A stretch of DNA of 64,000 nucleotides, taken from NCBI GenBank assembly GCA_016748015.1, contig JAAOMT010000372.1:489400-553399 (forward strand). The letters are read 5' to 3'. Positions 46,164-57,288 of the stretch are shown here, piece after piece. Below the pieces are notes generated by a model, which was given only the letters and a program-made list of their open reading frames with translations, made no database searches and was not told where the DNA came from. Each line of letters starts with the position of its first letter. Positions within the stretch are counted from its first letter, which is position 1. This stretch comes from Geosiphon pyriformis (Eukaryota; Glomeromycota; Glomeromycetes; Archaeosporales; Geosiphonaceae). A program made the position numbers and the translations under genes.

Positions 46164-47052
46164 TGTTACTCATAGAATATAGAAAATATAGTATTATTAG
46201 TTAGTAGAGATTAGCCAATCAGATGTAGACATAGTAAATGTGAAATTCCAGAATTCTTCTTAGAGGAATTGTAGGATTCCAGAAATTTTAGGATTCCCTG
46301 ATGAAAAATTGCAGGATTCCAGAATTCCAGGATTTCTCTCATCAAGAATTGCAGAATTCCAGAAATTTCAGGATTCCTGACACAAGGAATGGAGGAATTG
46401 AGGAATCTCAATTATATATATATAGCAGTAGGATTAGAAGCTGAAAAGACAGACCTTTCAGTTTAGATTTAATCTAAGCAACTCTCCAAATCACAATCAT
46501 CTAATAAATAACTATTTGTTATCTCAAATCCATTTCCACTATCAACACTTCATGTTGATAATAATTAACACTTAATTACACTGGAACAATAGCTCTTGAT
46601 CATGGCTATTGACAGAATACTAACTTGCAAATTGCTTTGGCTTATTTCTTTTCTTTCTTTATTTTCTTTTCTTTTCTTTATTTTTCTGCTTTGATTCTAT
46701 TGTTGTTTACTAACTCTATTGAGGATTAACACGTGGAACACTAATGTCAGGATAAATGTGACTGGTAAAAGACCCAGAAATAAGGATAGAATACTTGATT
46801 GAGGATAGCTTACCAAGAGGAATACCGGCCATCAAGCTAAGAAAGAAATTGACGAAACTGCAGTTTCGGAAAGCTACAGATAAAACTCTTACCATTGAAT
46901 CTCTGTCCATTATACAAAGAACTCAACCAAATTCTTCAGATACAAAACCTTCAGATACCAAACCTTTAGATCATTGACAATGAGAATAGCTTTTAAGCAT
47001 TAAGTTATGGGTTTGTTATTTAATTCAACAGCAGAAATAATCACCTGTAACA
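46164..47052 (+). repeat. LTR-1 3' LTR
   Basis: 889 bp, preceded by a purine tract (AAAAAGAGGGAATAA, 46149-46163) and followed by the CCAT duplication. U3 palindrome array at about 46240-46400. TATA run at about 46410. U5 open frame 46762-46977, 72 codons as in the 5' LTR. Confidence 0.88.
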
Positions 47053-47056
47053 CCAT

Positions 47057-47500
47057 GATGCAATACTTGAAAAAATTAACAAAATACTCAAATCATTGAT
47101 TCCTTTCACACCTTCACAATGGCATTGGGAAATTGCAGCACATAACTGTATCAAATTTGAGAAATTGTGTACTAACCTCTTTAATGTTATTGAATATTCT
47201 AAAAGTGAAATATACAAGTCTCATACATGTCCTAGTTTTATTGCTGAATTAAATCAATTTCAAGTTCAGATAAAAAAAACACAGTTTGTAAATCCAAATG
47301 TCTCTAATTGTGTTTTTTGTAATATTGACCATAAATAAATATTAAGTGAAAAAATGAAAAAATTCAGTAAAATTGCACAAATAAAAAAAATAGACTTTCT
47401 TAAAGCAAGGTAAATTAAGAAAACATTGTTAGGTACTTGGAAACTAATTTTAATAACAAGTAAAGAAGCAGATCATCAAAAAATATAAATTTGTTAATAA
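47057..47500 (+). pseudogene. Unknown gene divergent from the transposase, 3' part
   Basis: Continues the frame cut at 26719: HDAILEKINKILKSLIPFT, SQWHWEIAAHNCIKFEKL, LFNVIEYSKSEIYKSHTC, SFIAELNQFQVQIKKTQF and VNPNVSNCVFCNIDHK. The open run ends in a stop at about 47338; weaker similarity of composition continues (SEKMKKFSKIAQIKKIDF, LLGTWKLILIT) to about 47500. Moderately basic, no membrane segment, no known motif. The 82 intact codons at 47096-47338 are the best-preserved part. The exact rejoining across LTR-1 (4-bp duplication CCAT) shows the gene existed before LTR-1 arrived. Confidence 0.55.
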
Positions 47501-48696
47501 AATCACAACTATTACCTATTATTAACTTTCTAATACCTCTTTTAAGTGATTATGTTTTCAAAGTTTATCAAATTAATCGTATGACAGCTTAATAAATATC
47601 TTTTAAGAAGTTAGAAATATATTGTATTGTGTACATTTTTGTTTACCTTGGGTTGGGTGTATTATTATTTATAATTGGCATTTTTAAAACATAATATGTT
47701 GAGTCTAGGTCCAAATCTTCATTCTGTGTAATTATGTTTGGATTATAAAAAGCATTCAACATGGATTTATTTGCCCCAAAAAAGTTAATTTTTAATATAT
47801 CTTTAAAACTATTAGTCAAACTTTCATTTGCTAATACTAAATATTGGTTGAATGATGAATATAATTGCTAGTATAGAGCCCTTTTTTAATTGCAGATGCC
47901 AAAGTTGGTGTGAAAATGTATTTATTGGATATATATCAAAATTTTCATGCTCTGAGTTTTATTACTGTTTACATTTCTCTTCCTAAGAAAAGGTAAATTT
48001 GAACTCTATTTTCAGTTGATTTGCTTAAGCAATGTTCCATTAACAAACTTGTTTCCAGAGGATCCCATTGGGCCATTATTCTTGCTTGTAAGTCTGTTAA
48101 TTCTTTCTTCCAATACAGAAAAAAAATAATCTTATTAGCCAAAGTTTAATTCAAAGTAACTTTATCAATACTTAGAGCAACAGTCTTCAAAGCACTACTA
48201 GTCTTTGAAGCACCACCAGTCTTCAAAGCACCAAAAGCAGCAGTACTGTACCATATGTCAACTATTATTAAAACTCTTATAATACTTGCAAACAACAAGC
48301 CAGATATAATAGTTCTGTTATTGTCTACTGATAACAATGGTGGCTTATAAAAAAGAAGAGTAATTGAATGTTATAATATTTCAAAAATTTTGTTTAGTGT
48401 TCTATAATTGTTTCCAGAAACTTCTCTAATTTTTTTTACTATTTTAAAAAGAATAATTTCCATTAACAAATTGGGAAATCTCCCTGACTGTACATGTCTA
48501 ATTAAATATCATATGATTATAGTGTGACTATAGAGAATAGAAATTACTTATATTATGCTAACATATTTGTAAAGATAGGAACTATAAGGAGATATATATA
48601 GTAAAAGTGACTATAAGAAAATAATATTATATATAAATGGTTTTGGTTTTTAAAAAAATGTGATTATAAAAAGATAGTAATTATAACCAGAAAGAC
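47501..48696 (+). other. Degraded interior of the Tigger-like element
   Basis: Mostly AT-rich. A + strand frame at about 47980-48350 reads like worn coding sequence (VSRGSHWAIILACKSVNSFF, then a Lys/Ala/Pro-rich stretch VFEAPPVFKAPKAAVLYHM, then LLLSTDNNGGL) with three stops. Family not recognised. It could be another gene of the element or an older insertion. The last 200 bp hold the GTGACTATA-type subterminal repeats. Confidence 0.45.
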
Positions 48697-48714
48697 TATA
48701 GAGAGAGTTTACTG

Positions 48715-48716
48715 TA
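48715..48716. repeat. TA target duplication, right of Tigger-like element
   Basis: Partner of 24153-24154. Confidence 0.8.
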
Positions 48717-50147
48717 TACTTATTAATTGTAAAGTTGAGGTTCCTTATTTAACAATTAGTGGTTCAGATATTTCAATTGCTAAAAAAGGTAAGGCTCATA
48801 GATACTTAGGAATTTTTTTATCTACTGATGGTCTTTCAAAGCCCAGCCTCACCAAGGCCCAGTTAGATGTAAAATTTTTTGTTAACTTGGTTCTGAGAAA
48901 AACAGTTTCTAATAAACAGTTTCTCTATTTGGTGTTTGTTGTTTTACAGTCTATTATTAAATATAGATTGCAGTTTAGTCATACTTCTGTAAATGTTTGT
49001 GAGAAATAAGATAGGCTGCTAAAAAAGGATTTGAAGCTCAAGACCAACTTGCCCAGAGATTTCCCCAATGAAGCCATTTCATATCTTGAATTATATGGTC
49101 TTAAGATCTTTAGGCAGTTGCAAGCCAAAAACTCTTTGGCTAATTTGGTACTGTTTGCCAATTCGAAAAGTGTTTTTGGCAGATTATTTGAACATAGGAC
49201 AATAGATCTGTAGGCTGTTAGTTGGATGCCCTGGCAACCTCTTAGTTTTCCAGTTGTGTTGTCATTAAATCCTGTGAATTTTTTTTTAGTTGACATGACC
49301 AACACTCTGGCATCATATAGGCTCTTCTTGGGCAATGTTTTGTCAAATGTTTTCTGAGCTGGTAGTGACATACCTGTTGCTGACATTTTGGATTTGAATT
49401 AGTATATGAGTGTGATTGATTCACTAAAAAAGTTTGGCATCATTTTTGTAAACCAGCTTTTAGACTATTATGGTACATGTTTTACATGGAGTAATTTTCA
49501 CAGATAAAAAAAACTGGATCTAAAAAGTCCAGCTCCTGGTTGGTTTAGTGTATTAACAAAATTCATTGGAAGTGGTGGTTTGGTCAGTGGTCATGTTCTA
49601 GTTTCTGATCTAGCTTCTGGTGGTTGCTTAGTTAGTCTAAGTTCTATTAGTAAATGTCTTCTTGAAAATGCTTCAGATGATGTAGTGGTTTATATTGATG
49701 GTTCAGTTAAAGGTTTGGGTTCTATAAGTGCTCATAGTAGTACTGCTGCTTATTTTTTTAATATTGATAATGATATAAGAGTTGGTGTGAGTGGCTTGCT
49801 TTTATTAATTCTGACTAAACTACATGTCATTGCTTTTACTTTGGAGTGTGTTCCTGTTTCCAGTTTGGTTACTCTTTTTACAGACAGTCAAGCATCTTTG
49901 AATGCTTATATCTCTTTTAAAAATTCTACTGGTCTCAATTTTTGTGATAAATATTGGATTGAAAAAGAGTGAATCCAGCAGATTATCATATCAAAAAACT
50001 TGTTGATAGTCTGGAACAAAATCAAGGGCCACTCTGGGGTTTATGGCAGTGAGCATGTTGATTTATTAACCAATGCTGCTATTGGTTCTGATATCATGCT
50101 ACCTGTTGAAATGTCCTGCCATTTTTTGTCTATTAAAAGAAAGTCTG
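48717..50147 (+). pseudogene. LINE-A ORF2 part 3: RT thumb and RNase H, broken
   Basis: Continues the RT: LINCKVEVPYLTISGSDISI, AKKGKAHRYLGIFLSTDGL, KPSLTKAQLDVKFFVNLV, RLQFSHTSVNV and RDFPNEAISYLELYGLKI. RNase H is at 49680-49930: DVVVYIDGSVKGLGS (Asp), TKLHVIAFTLEC (Glu position is Lys) and LFTDSQASLNAYIS (Asp). Then HSGVYGSEHVDLLTNAA, the typical end of RNase H with its His. Stops lie near 49007, 49211, 49400, 49507 and 49970. It is cut at 50147 by LTR-3 inside SIKRKSV and resumes at 60243 as SGNTCHFV. Confidence 0.78.
50144..50147. repeat. Left 4-bp target duplication of LTR-3 (TCTG)
   Basis: The partner is 60239-60242. Removing LTR-3 and one copy gives AAG TCT GTT TCT GGA, which keeps the LINE-A frame and matches VVSGN in LINE-B. 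Confidence 0.78.
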
Positions 50148-50935
50148 TATTATTCATAAAAAAAAAACAGATATAGAGAAATAGTAGACTAATAAGCAAA
50201 TAGTATGTAGCACATGAGCACATTGCTCAGCAATGTAAAGCAATAACAGAAATCATAGCACATTGCTCGGGAATGTAAGCAATCTCATAGAACATCAATT
50301 ATGTATATATAGTGGCAATATTAGAAATAAAAATGGCAGAATCTTTCCATTAGAGACCTCTCAGTTTAGATTTTATCTAAACAACTTTCCTTTTACAAAT
50401 ATTAATAAATAATTATTCTCCATTTTAATCCCCTCTTTACTATTAACACTCCATGTTGATAGCAATTGATACTTAACAACACTGAAACAATAGCTCTTAA
50501 TTATGGCTATTAACAGATACTAACTTGCATATTGTCTTGGCTCATTTCTTTATTTTTCTTTTATTTTCTTTTCTTGATTTTATTGTTGTATACTAACTGA
50601 TTAAGGATTAAAGTACTAAGTAATTAATGTCACAGATAGTCTGGTAAAAGACCCAGAAATAAGGGTAAAATTATATATATTAATGAATAGCTTATCAGAA
50701 GGGCACGAATGCCAGAATAAACTGGCCACCAAGCTGAAGACAGAAATTGAGAACACAACTTACCAACCAATTACATCATCATTAAATCTCTGTCTATTAT
50801 ACAAAAGACTCTAAATTAAAACCTTCAGATAAAGACAACATATCAATATTACCCCATCATCTATTAGAGTAAATACTAAGCACCAAGTTACAGATTTGTT
50901 ATTTGATTTAAGATCCCAAATAATTATTTGTAACA
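50148..50935 (+). repeat. LTR-3 5' LTR
   Basis: 788 bp, 123 bp shorter than the 3' LTR because it has fewer copies of the U3 repeat (about 50210-50295). TATA box at about 50305 (TGTATATATAG), AATAAA-type signal in TTAATAAATAATT (about 50402), U5 open frame 50641-50814. Confidence 0.88.
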
Positions 50936-50936
50936 T

Positions 50937-50980
50937 TTGGTGCTTTCTGTAAGGTATAATTTTACAGAGAACCAGCACCA
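50937..50980 (+). promoter_or_regulatory. LTR-3 primer binding site and hairpin
   Basis: TTGGTGCTTTCTGTAAGG follows the LTR; it differs from LTR-1 at three C/T or G/A positions. AGCACCA downstream can still pair with TGGTGCT, and CTGTAA with TTACAG. Confidence 0.6.
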
Positions 50981-50997
50981 TCAACAATCATCAAAAA

Positions 50998-52800
50998 GTG
51001 GCAAAATCAGAAATCATAGAGACAAACTATTTAAGATTCGCCAAATCCTTATTTTAACAGTACAGTCAACCATTAGGATTGAACAATAATCATTTTCTAG
51101 CAGAATCAGCCTTTAACTTTTACATCAATGATAAAATTACAGATTGCTTAAAAGAAACAGTTAACATTGAATCAGCAAGAGAAAACTTCTATACAGAATT
51201 ATTTCAACATACCAGCTTACCAAGAAATTACAGTTTCGCACCAATTATTAGGGAAATCAATTAAACTATTGAAAAGTATATACAATAACAATTTCCCATC
51301 ACCTATGCAGATAAAGACAAAGGAAGATTGCAAACCCCAGCAGTAATACCAAAACAAATACAACCACCCAATTGGAAGAAAACCTGAGTTGAATCACTCA
51401 CTCATTTATCATACCATTATATGCCTAGAAGTACCATCAACATCTCATTAACAGATGCATCCATATCAAATGTGACATCAACCTTTGGATGCTTTTTATT
51501 TTAAAGTAAACAATAAAAAACAGAGTTATTAGGACCATATGGCGATTACTTTGAAGGATTTAAATCGTGATCGCCAATACCATCAGGATTCTGATCACTA
51601 CTACCTCAGCCAGATTTCAGAACCATGAGTCTCTAAGAAATAACAAAATTGGAAGAGGAACAGAAAGAAGAAGAAGAATCTGAAGATCAAGAATTTACTT
51701 ACTAGAACCCGATTACAGAAAACCCAGACATTGGAACCCCAAACTTTCAGACTCAGCAAAATCTAAATTTAGAAAATCTGGAAATTGAAACTCTGAATTT
51801 TCAAATACAGCACAATCAGAATGATTAAAACCCTGACATTAATAATCAACAACACTTACCTTCAATAATTGTGATCAATCCACCTCCAGCTCCACCAATT
51901 AACAAACAGTAACAACAGCCACTTCAACCACCTCAACAACCACAGCAGCTGCTTCCACAGCCACAACAACAACTTTAACAACCAAACTTGAATCCAATGG
52001 CCTATGTTCCAATAGCAAAACTCGAGAAATTCATTGGCGAAAAGAACAATGCCCAAGTATGGCTTAACAACGTAGAAAAAACCATAGTGGCTAATGAATG
52101 GAATGACACCAAAGCCATGCAAGCCATCTTATATTTTTTCCAGAATACAGCTGATTTATGGTATCAAAGCCTAGTCAACAAATCCCAAGATTTTAATGCA
52201 TTTAAAATTGAGTTCTTAAGATACTTCAGTAACAATAACAGCATTAACAGGCTAGTAAACATCTTCACTACCATCAAACAAGAAGAAAATAAAGCAGTTA
52301 CTACTTATTTAGGATGCTTCCACAGGAATCTGCACCAGATCCAAGCCATCAATGCCAATTATTTTACAATGACTCAGATCCTAAATCAGTTTATTCACAG
52401 ATTATGCAGTAATATTCTGCAATGGATATGTTCAATGCATCCTATCAATCTACAAGCAGCTGTCACAAATTCCAGAGATTTTGAAGTCACTGAATTAGAA
52501 GCCAACCACACCCAAGCCATTAATCTAGCAATGAATAGATCATCTGAATTGGATACCAAATTGAAACAATTTAGTAATTCTATTAATCAAAAATTAGAGA
52601 AATACTTAGCTAACAATCATGCAATTTATCAATCACCACAATGATACAATAATTCTGGAAATGCGAATTGTTTCTAGAATTAGTTGCATCCATTATCGTT
52701 GACTAATTAACTGTAACAACAGGAAACACGTGTTTGCCACTATTATGATAAACAAGAACACCTACAAATTAATTGCCACTATTGCTTAAATAACTAATAA
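50998..52800 (+). pseudogene. LTR-3 gag, broken
   Basis: Starts GTG GCA AAA TCA, as in the other two. N-terminal part: NNNHFLAESAFNFYINDKIT (51079-51264 open), PSNWKKT-type segment, LLGPYGDYFEGFKS. A Gln/Pro-rich linker is at about 51890-51980. Capsid is open for 218 codons (51988-52644): YVPIAKLEKFIGEKNNAQVW, LRYFSNNNSINRLVNIFTTI, YLGCFHRNLHQIQAINANYF and ILNQFIHRLCSNILQWICSM. This is the longest capsid in the window. The zinc knuckle (about 52735-52776) reads CHYYDKQEHLQINC, with the second Cys now Tyr. Confidence 0.8.
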
Positions 52801-53289
52801 TTGGGAAATCAATATCAAAACCCCGATCACCAGTTTCAAATTATGAATAATCCACCAAACTCAGAGCCATATTATTAGACTTACTTACCTATAATGCAGC
52901 AGTCACCTTATCAACTACCAGTATATCAAACACCAATTTATTAACCAATAACACTAGCAATTTATCAACCGCAGCCACAACCCATTTATTAGTCGCAGTT
53001 TCAGATAATCTATTAGCCCCAACAAATTCAAACACCGCCACAGAATTTACCTCAAAATGGAACCCAAAGGCCAAGATTGACTCAACAAAGCTAGAAATTG
53101 TTGATGGTAGTCCACCAACTGATCTCCAGTTCTTCCACACAACCAGCAGAATCTCAACAATAGAATTTGGGCACCAAATATGCCCAAAACCCAAATTCCC
53201 AGAACTATTTAAGTCTACTGGTTACCCCAGAAAACACTCAACCCAATAACCCGGAAACCAATCAACACCAAATACTTACCAGTAATATT

Positions 53290-53955
53290 CTGCCAGCTAC
53301 TATCACCGAGAACAAATTACTGAATGCCATCTTTCCGTTTGAACTCAAAGAACCATCAACTATGCTGTTATTTAGTGGAGCTGCTCTGAAAAAAAAACCT
53401 ATTACTGCCATGTACACTGATGCCAAAGTTGATGGCCACTTCATCAAATTGATCTTAAACAGTAGATTAGCTGGCAGCATTATTACAAAACTGCTCATGG
53501 ACCAATTAGGTCACTGAGTTAATTGTGCTGCCAGTGCTAGGATCATAACTGCTGATGGAGCAACCAAAACTCCCATTGGTAAGATTGATGACTTCCCTTT
53601 TGAAGTCAATGGCATCATCATTCCCATTAAAGTCCTAGTAATGAAAGCAACCCAATATCAGGCATTAGTAAGAAATAACTGGTTATCTAAAACCAATGCC
53701 ATACTGGACTGGATGACACAGAAGCTCCAACTAAGCCAAAACGGTCAACACACATGTGTACCAGCCACGTGTAGCCACTTCAAGACCACTAACTCAACAA
53801 CACCACTCATCAAATTTGAGGAAGAAGAAAAAAAACCTACCTGGAAAGCCTACCAAGTTTCCTGGGCTGACACAGAACACAATGAGCTGCTGCCAGTATT
53901 TTTATGGGATGACAACAGCAAAGGAAAACTAAGAAGAACTTATCTGGAATGCTGA
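53290..53955 (+). pseudogene. LTR-3 aspartic protease, inactive
   Basis: AMYTDAKVDGHFIKLI is followed by LNSRLAGSIITKLLMDQLG. The DSG active site reads NSR, so the catalytic Asp is gone (GAT to AAC). TGA at about 53515. ADGATKTPIGKIDDFPFEVN and KVLVMKATQYQALVRNNWLS continue (53641-53955 open). The Lys/Glu-rich end leads into the cysteine-rich module. Confidence 0.75.
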
Positions 53956-54114
53956 CCAAGAATGAGAAACCAACTATGATTCAGAAGAACCAACAGTTTG
54001 GAAATAAAAAGAAAAGACAAAAAGAAAAGGAAAGGGGAAGAAAGAAGAATCAATATTCACCAACAACACCCCTTATAATTCCTACAATACACCACAACAA
54101 TCTGCTTATTATCG

Positions 54115-55847
54115 CCCAAAACTAGTGTGTGTTGATTGCAGCAAGAAATTGTTGTCAATGGGTGCTTGCTGTGACAATAATAAGGAGTATAATTTGGCAA
54201 CTAAATTTTATTGTCATTTATGTGTCCTTGAACATTTTGGAAGACCAAAACAAATAGAAAAATGGAATAATGAATCCTACTTGGCTTGTGGAGAAACTCT
54301 TCTGGATGAAGGAATATGGAATAACATTCTTGGGTGAGGGGGAACATGCAACAAATTGTGTCAATACATGATTCTCATAAGTGACTGGGTAAGAAAAAAA
54401 ATGCCCATAGACACTGCCTAGAGACAAGCTGTCAAATGTCTGGACAGGTGTTCACACAATAATGATGAAATCTAGTGAATGGCACTCGCCAAGATCAAAA
54501 GAGTGACCTCTAAAGAAATAAAAACAATTAAAAATAACCCACCTAAACCTATAAAACTTGACTGAGACCCAAAACAAGTCATAAATCTCCTAAATCCAGA
54601 ACAATTCTATGAACATTATCAAGAACTAACACCTACCAGAGAAGAACAAGAGCAGTGTTTGGAGCAGTTGAATATTCAATTATGTTAACATTGCTTAATT
54701 CCCTGTGACTTTTAATATTGTAATGAGTGTGACCTTATCTACAATCCATCACCATGCATGATCTACACAATCTCAGAAGAAAAACCAATCAGCAGCTGCA
54801 TATCGGAATCAGAATCAGTTTTTAATCCCAATTCAAACTCTGACAACAATGACAACAAAAACACTGGTTCCAGTTCTGCACAATATGGCAATAAAAATAT
54901 TAATGATTCAGGCTCTGATTCAAACTCTGAAATATACATTGCACTTCCTGATCTCTCTAAGGAGCAAGAACTCAAATAGTATAGTAACAATAATAAAGGT
55001 ATTATGCCAGAACATACGCATGATATCAATGCAGAGAAAAGAAGCCATCAAATTAAAACCAAATTTGTACACATGTATTGATCTCAAAATAGCTTTAGAA
55101 ATTTTAGCAACAACCATAGTTCAATTAGCATCTAGGAGTAGTTTAGCGAAAAAAGGAATCAACATCAGAGAAGGAATAATTGATGCAAAATATATAAGAA
55201 ATATCATCACTATGCTACAAAATAACTCGGAAAAGGCCTATATTATAGAGCCAAATAAAAAGATAGCACAAGCAATATTCTTACCTCTGGTAAAAATAGC
55301 TCAGTTAGTTTCAGTAGAAAAGAGGGAAGAACTAGATATAACAGCAAGAGGGATATAGGGATTCAGATCAATGGGTAGAATAGATATACTAGTCAATATG
55401 ACAAAGGAAAAAATGATTGACAAAGGAGAAATTATCTCAACTTATCAATCAATTTCTATTCTATCATATGATCAGTATATGTTAACTATAAAAAGAGAAG
55501 TAAAGAATCAAGCTCAATTGTTTGAAGCAGAAGCCACCATTTGTAAATCAGGAGAGATTGGACTTACTAATCTCTACATATCAGCCAAAAGCCCCAAAAA
55601 CATCAAAATTCCCATTTACAACACAACTGGAAAGGTTGTCAAAATACCAAAGAGAACCATCATTGGATATTTAACCACTGAAGTTGAAGATCAACCACCA
55701 AATTACATTCCAGATTTTTCACAACTTTGTGAATATGTGGATATCACATCACAAACCATCTATGGACAGAGTAAATGTTATCTGCTCCAACTGAAACAAT
55801 TGAAACAGATAAACATGGGGAATTTAGACCCACTTCAACAGATATAA
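54115..55847 (+). pseudogene. LTR-3 cysteine-rich module and dUTPase-like domain, broken
   Basis: Cys-rich part (54125-54400) is the clearest copy: VCVDCSKKLLSMGACCDNNK, FYCHLCVLEHFGR, YLACGETLLDEGIW and CNKLCQYMIL. The second Cys set reads HCLIPCDF then YCNECDLIYN (about 54690-54740). In the dUTPase, motif 1 is removed by a deletion of about 25 bp at 55032, which also shifts frame. Motif 2 SRSSLAKKGI, motif 3 GIIDAKYIRNIITML (Asp kept), motif 4 KKIAQAIF and motif 5 ARGI then a stop, GFRSMGRID. The tail, LTNLYISAKSPKNIKIPIYN, is open 55371-55847. Confidence 0.75.
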
Positions 55848-57195
55848 TTAAAAATGTTACTCAGCAATTTCAATGACATTTTTGCTAGTGAAAATGAATT
55901 TGGCCACACCGACATTATCCAACATCAGATCAAGACTGAAAATACAATGCCAATTAAACAAAGAGCATACAGAGTACCATCAACTAGCCATGAGATTATT
56001 TATCAAGAAATTAACTGAATGTTTAACAATGGGCTAATTTAGCCATTAATGAACCCATGGTCATTACCAGTAGTACTAGTCCAGAAGAAAAATGGAAAGA
56101 TCCATTTCTGTGTGGATTATCAGAAACTGAATGAAGTGACTAAAGATGATAGCTATCCAACTCCAAAGATCTAAGAACTATTCGATGCTTTTGGAGAAAA
56201 TAAATGGTTTTCAATACTGGATTTAGATAGTGGTTACTGGCAAATAGTTATAAATCCAGCCAACAAAGAAAAAACAGCATTTACCACAAAAGAGAGAAAT
56301 TTTGAGTTTGAAGTCATGCCATTTGACTTGATGAACACTCCAGCAATATTCCAACAGCTCATAAAAATTGTCTATACTGGATTACTATGGAAATCAGTAG
56401 TCGTATACTTGGATAACACCAATGTGTTCTCAAAAACATTTGATGATCATCTGCATCATCTCCAACAAGTGTTTGAAAGATTAAGAAGAGTCGGACTAAA
56501 GCTAAATGTGACCAAATGTTTCTTTGGAAAAACTGAATTCAAGTTTTTGGGACATATGGTGAGCAAAGATGGAATCAAAACAGATTCAGACAAGATTGAA
56601 ATTTTCAAGAACTTTCTAATACCAAATAATCTCACAGAATTGAGAGAATTCTTGGGATTTGCCAGATACTACTACTGCTTCATCAAGAACTTTTCCAAAA
56701 TAGCTCAATTACTACACCAACTCCAAACAAAGAATATGAAGTATAAATGGACAAAAACTCAACAAGAAGCTTTTGATATATTAAGAAGAAAGCTTATCTA
56801 AGCTTCAGTATTGATGTATCCAGACCACAGCAAACCATTCATAATCACCACTAATACATCAGGCCAAGCATTGGGAGCAGTACTTTCACAGAAAGAACTC
56901 AATGGAAAAGAACATCTAGTACCTTATGCCAGTAGAAGCTTAAGTCCAGCTGAAAAGAACTATGGAACTCCAGCATTAGAACACTTAGCTATCTATTGGG
57001 CTGTCATCAAATGGAAGAAATACTTGAGTCAAAAGTTTGAAGTGTACACTAATCACAAAGGATTGACTTCAATCTAGAAACAAAAATTTGCAGATGATCA
57101 CCATGCCAGATGGAAAATAAAACTTTCACCATTCAATTATACAGTACATTATAAAAAGAGAAAAGACAATGGAAATGCCAACAGATTGTCATAAA
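55848..57195 (+). pseudogene. LTR-3 reverse transcriptase and RNase H, inactive
   Basis: RT: LSNFNDIFASENEFGHTDII, QRAYRVPSTSHEII, FCVDYQKLNEVTKDDSYPTP, WFSILDLDSGYWQIVINPAN, FEVMPFDLMNTPAIFQ and VYLDNTNVF, where the second palm Asp is Asn. FLGHMVSKDGIKTDSDKIE follows (56316-56801 open). RNase H: FIITTNTSGQALGAVLSQ (first Asp is Asn), LEHLAIYWAVIKWKKYL and VYTNHKGL (last Asp is Asn). These D-to-N changes are all G-to-A at the first codon base. Confidence 0.83.
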
Positions 57196-57288
57196 TAAGA
57201 CAAATCTAAAAACATTTCAACCCAAAAATATAACAAAAAGATAAACACACAAAAATACTAACAACTCCAGCATTATATAAATACTCAA

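Larger units (their letters stand above)
26720..47052 (+). mobile_element. LTR-1, Ty3/gypsy retrotransposon with dUTPase, interrupted by LTR-2
   Basis: 5' LTR 26720-27585 and 3' LTR 46164-47052, ends TGTTAC...GTAACA, flanked by a CCAT duplication (26716-26719 and 47053-47056). Minus LTR-2 the element is about 10.2 kb. Order is gag, zinc knuckle, protease, Cys-rich module, dUTPase, RT, RNase H, integrase, extra ORF, polypurine tract. RT before integrase makes it Ty3/gypsy (Metaviridae-type). It sits inside the unknown Tigger gene, and excision with one CCAT restores that gene's frame. Gag, protease and the extra ORF are broken, and protease and integrase have lost active-site residues. The dUTPase ORF is long and intact. 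Confidence 0.9.
24155..48714 (-). mobile_element. pogo/Tigger-like DNA transposon, interrupted by LTR-1
   Basis: Terminal inverted repeats: TAGTAAACTCTCTTTATA at the left (24155-24172) pairs with the complement of TATAGAGAGAGTTTACTG at the right (48697-48714), 16 of 18 matching, flanked by TA. Subterminal copies of a GTGACTATA-like motif occur at both ends (24209, and about 48522, 48609 and 48659). Without LTR-1 the element is about 4.2 kb. It holds a transposase on the minus strand (25840-24296) and a divergent unknown gene on the + strand (26060-26719 plus 47057-47500), then about 1.2 kb of degraded sequence. TA duplication and transposase type fit the Tc1/mariner superfamily, pogo branch. 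The transposase has stops and a lost catalytic Asp, so the copy is inactive. Confidence 0.85.
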
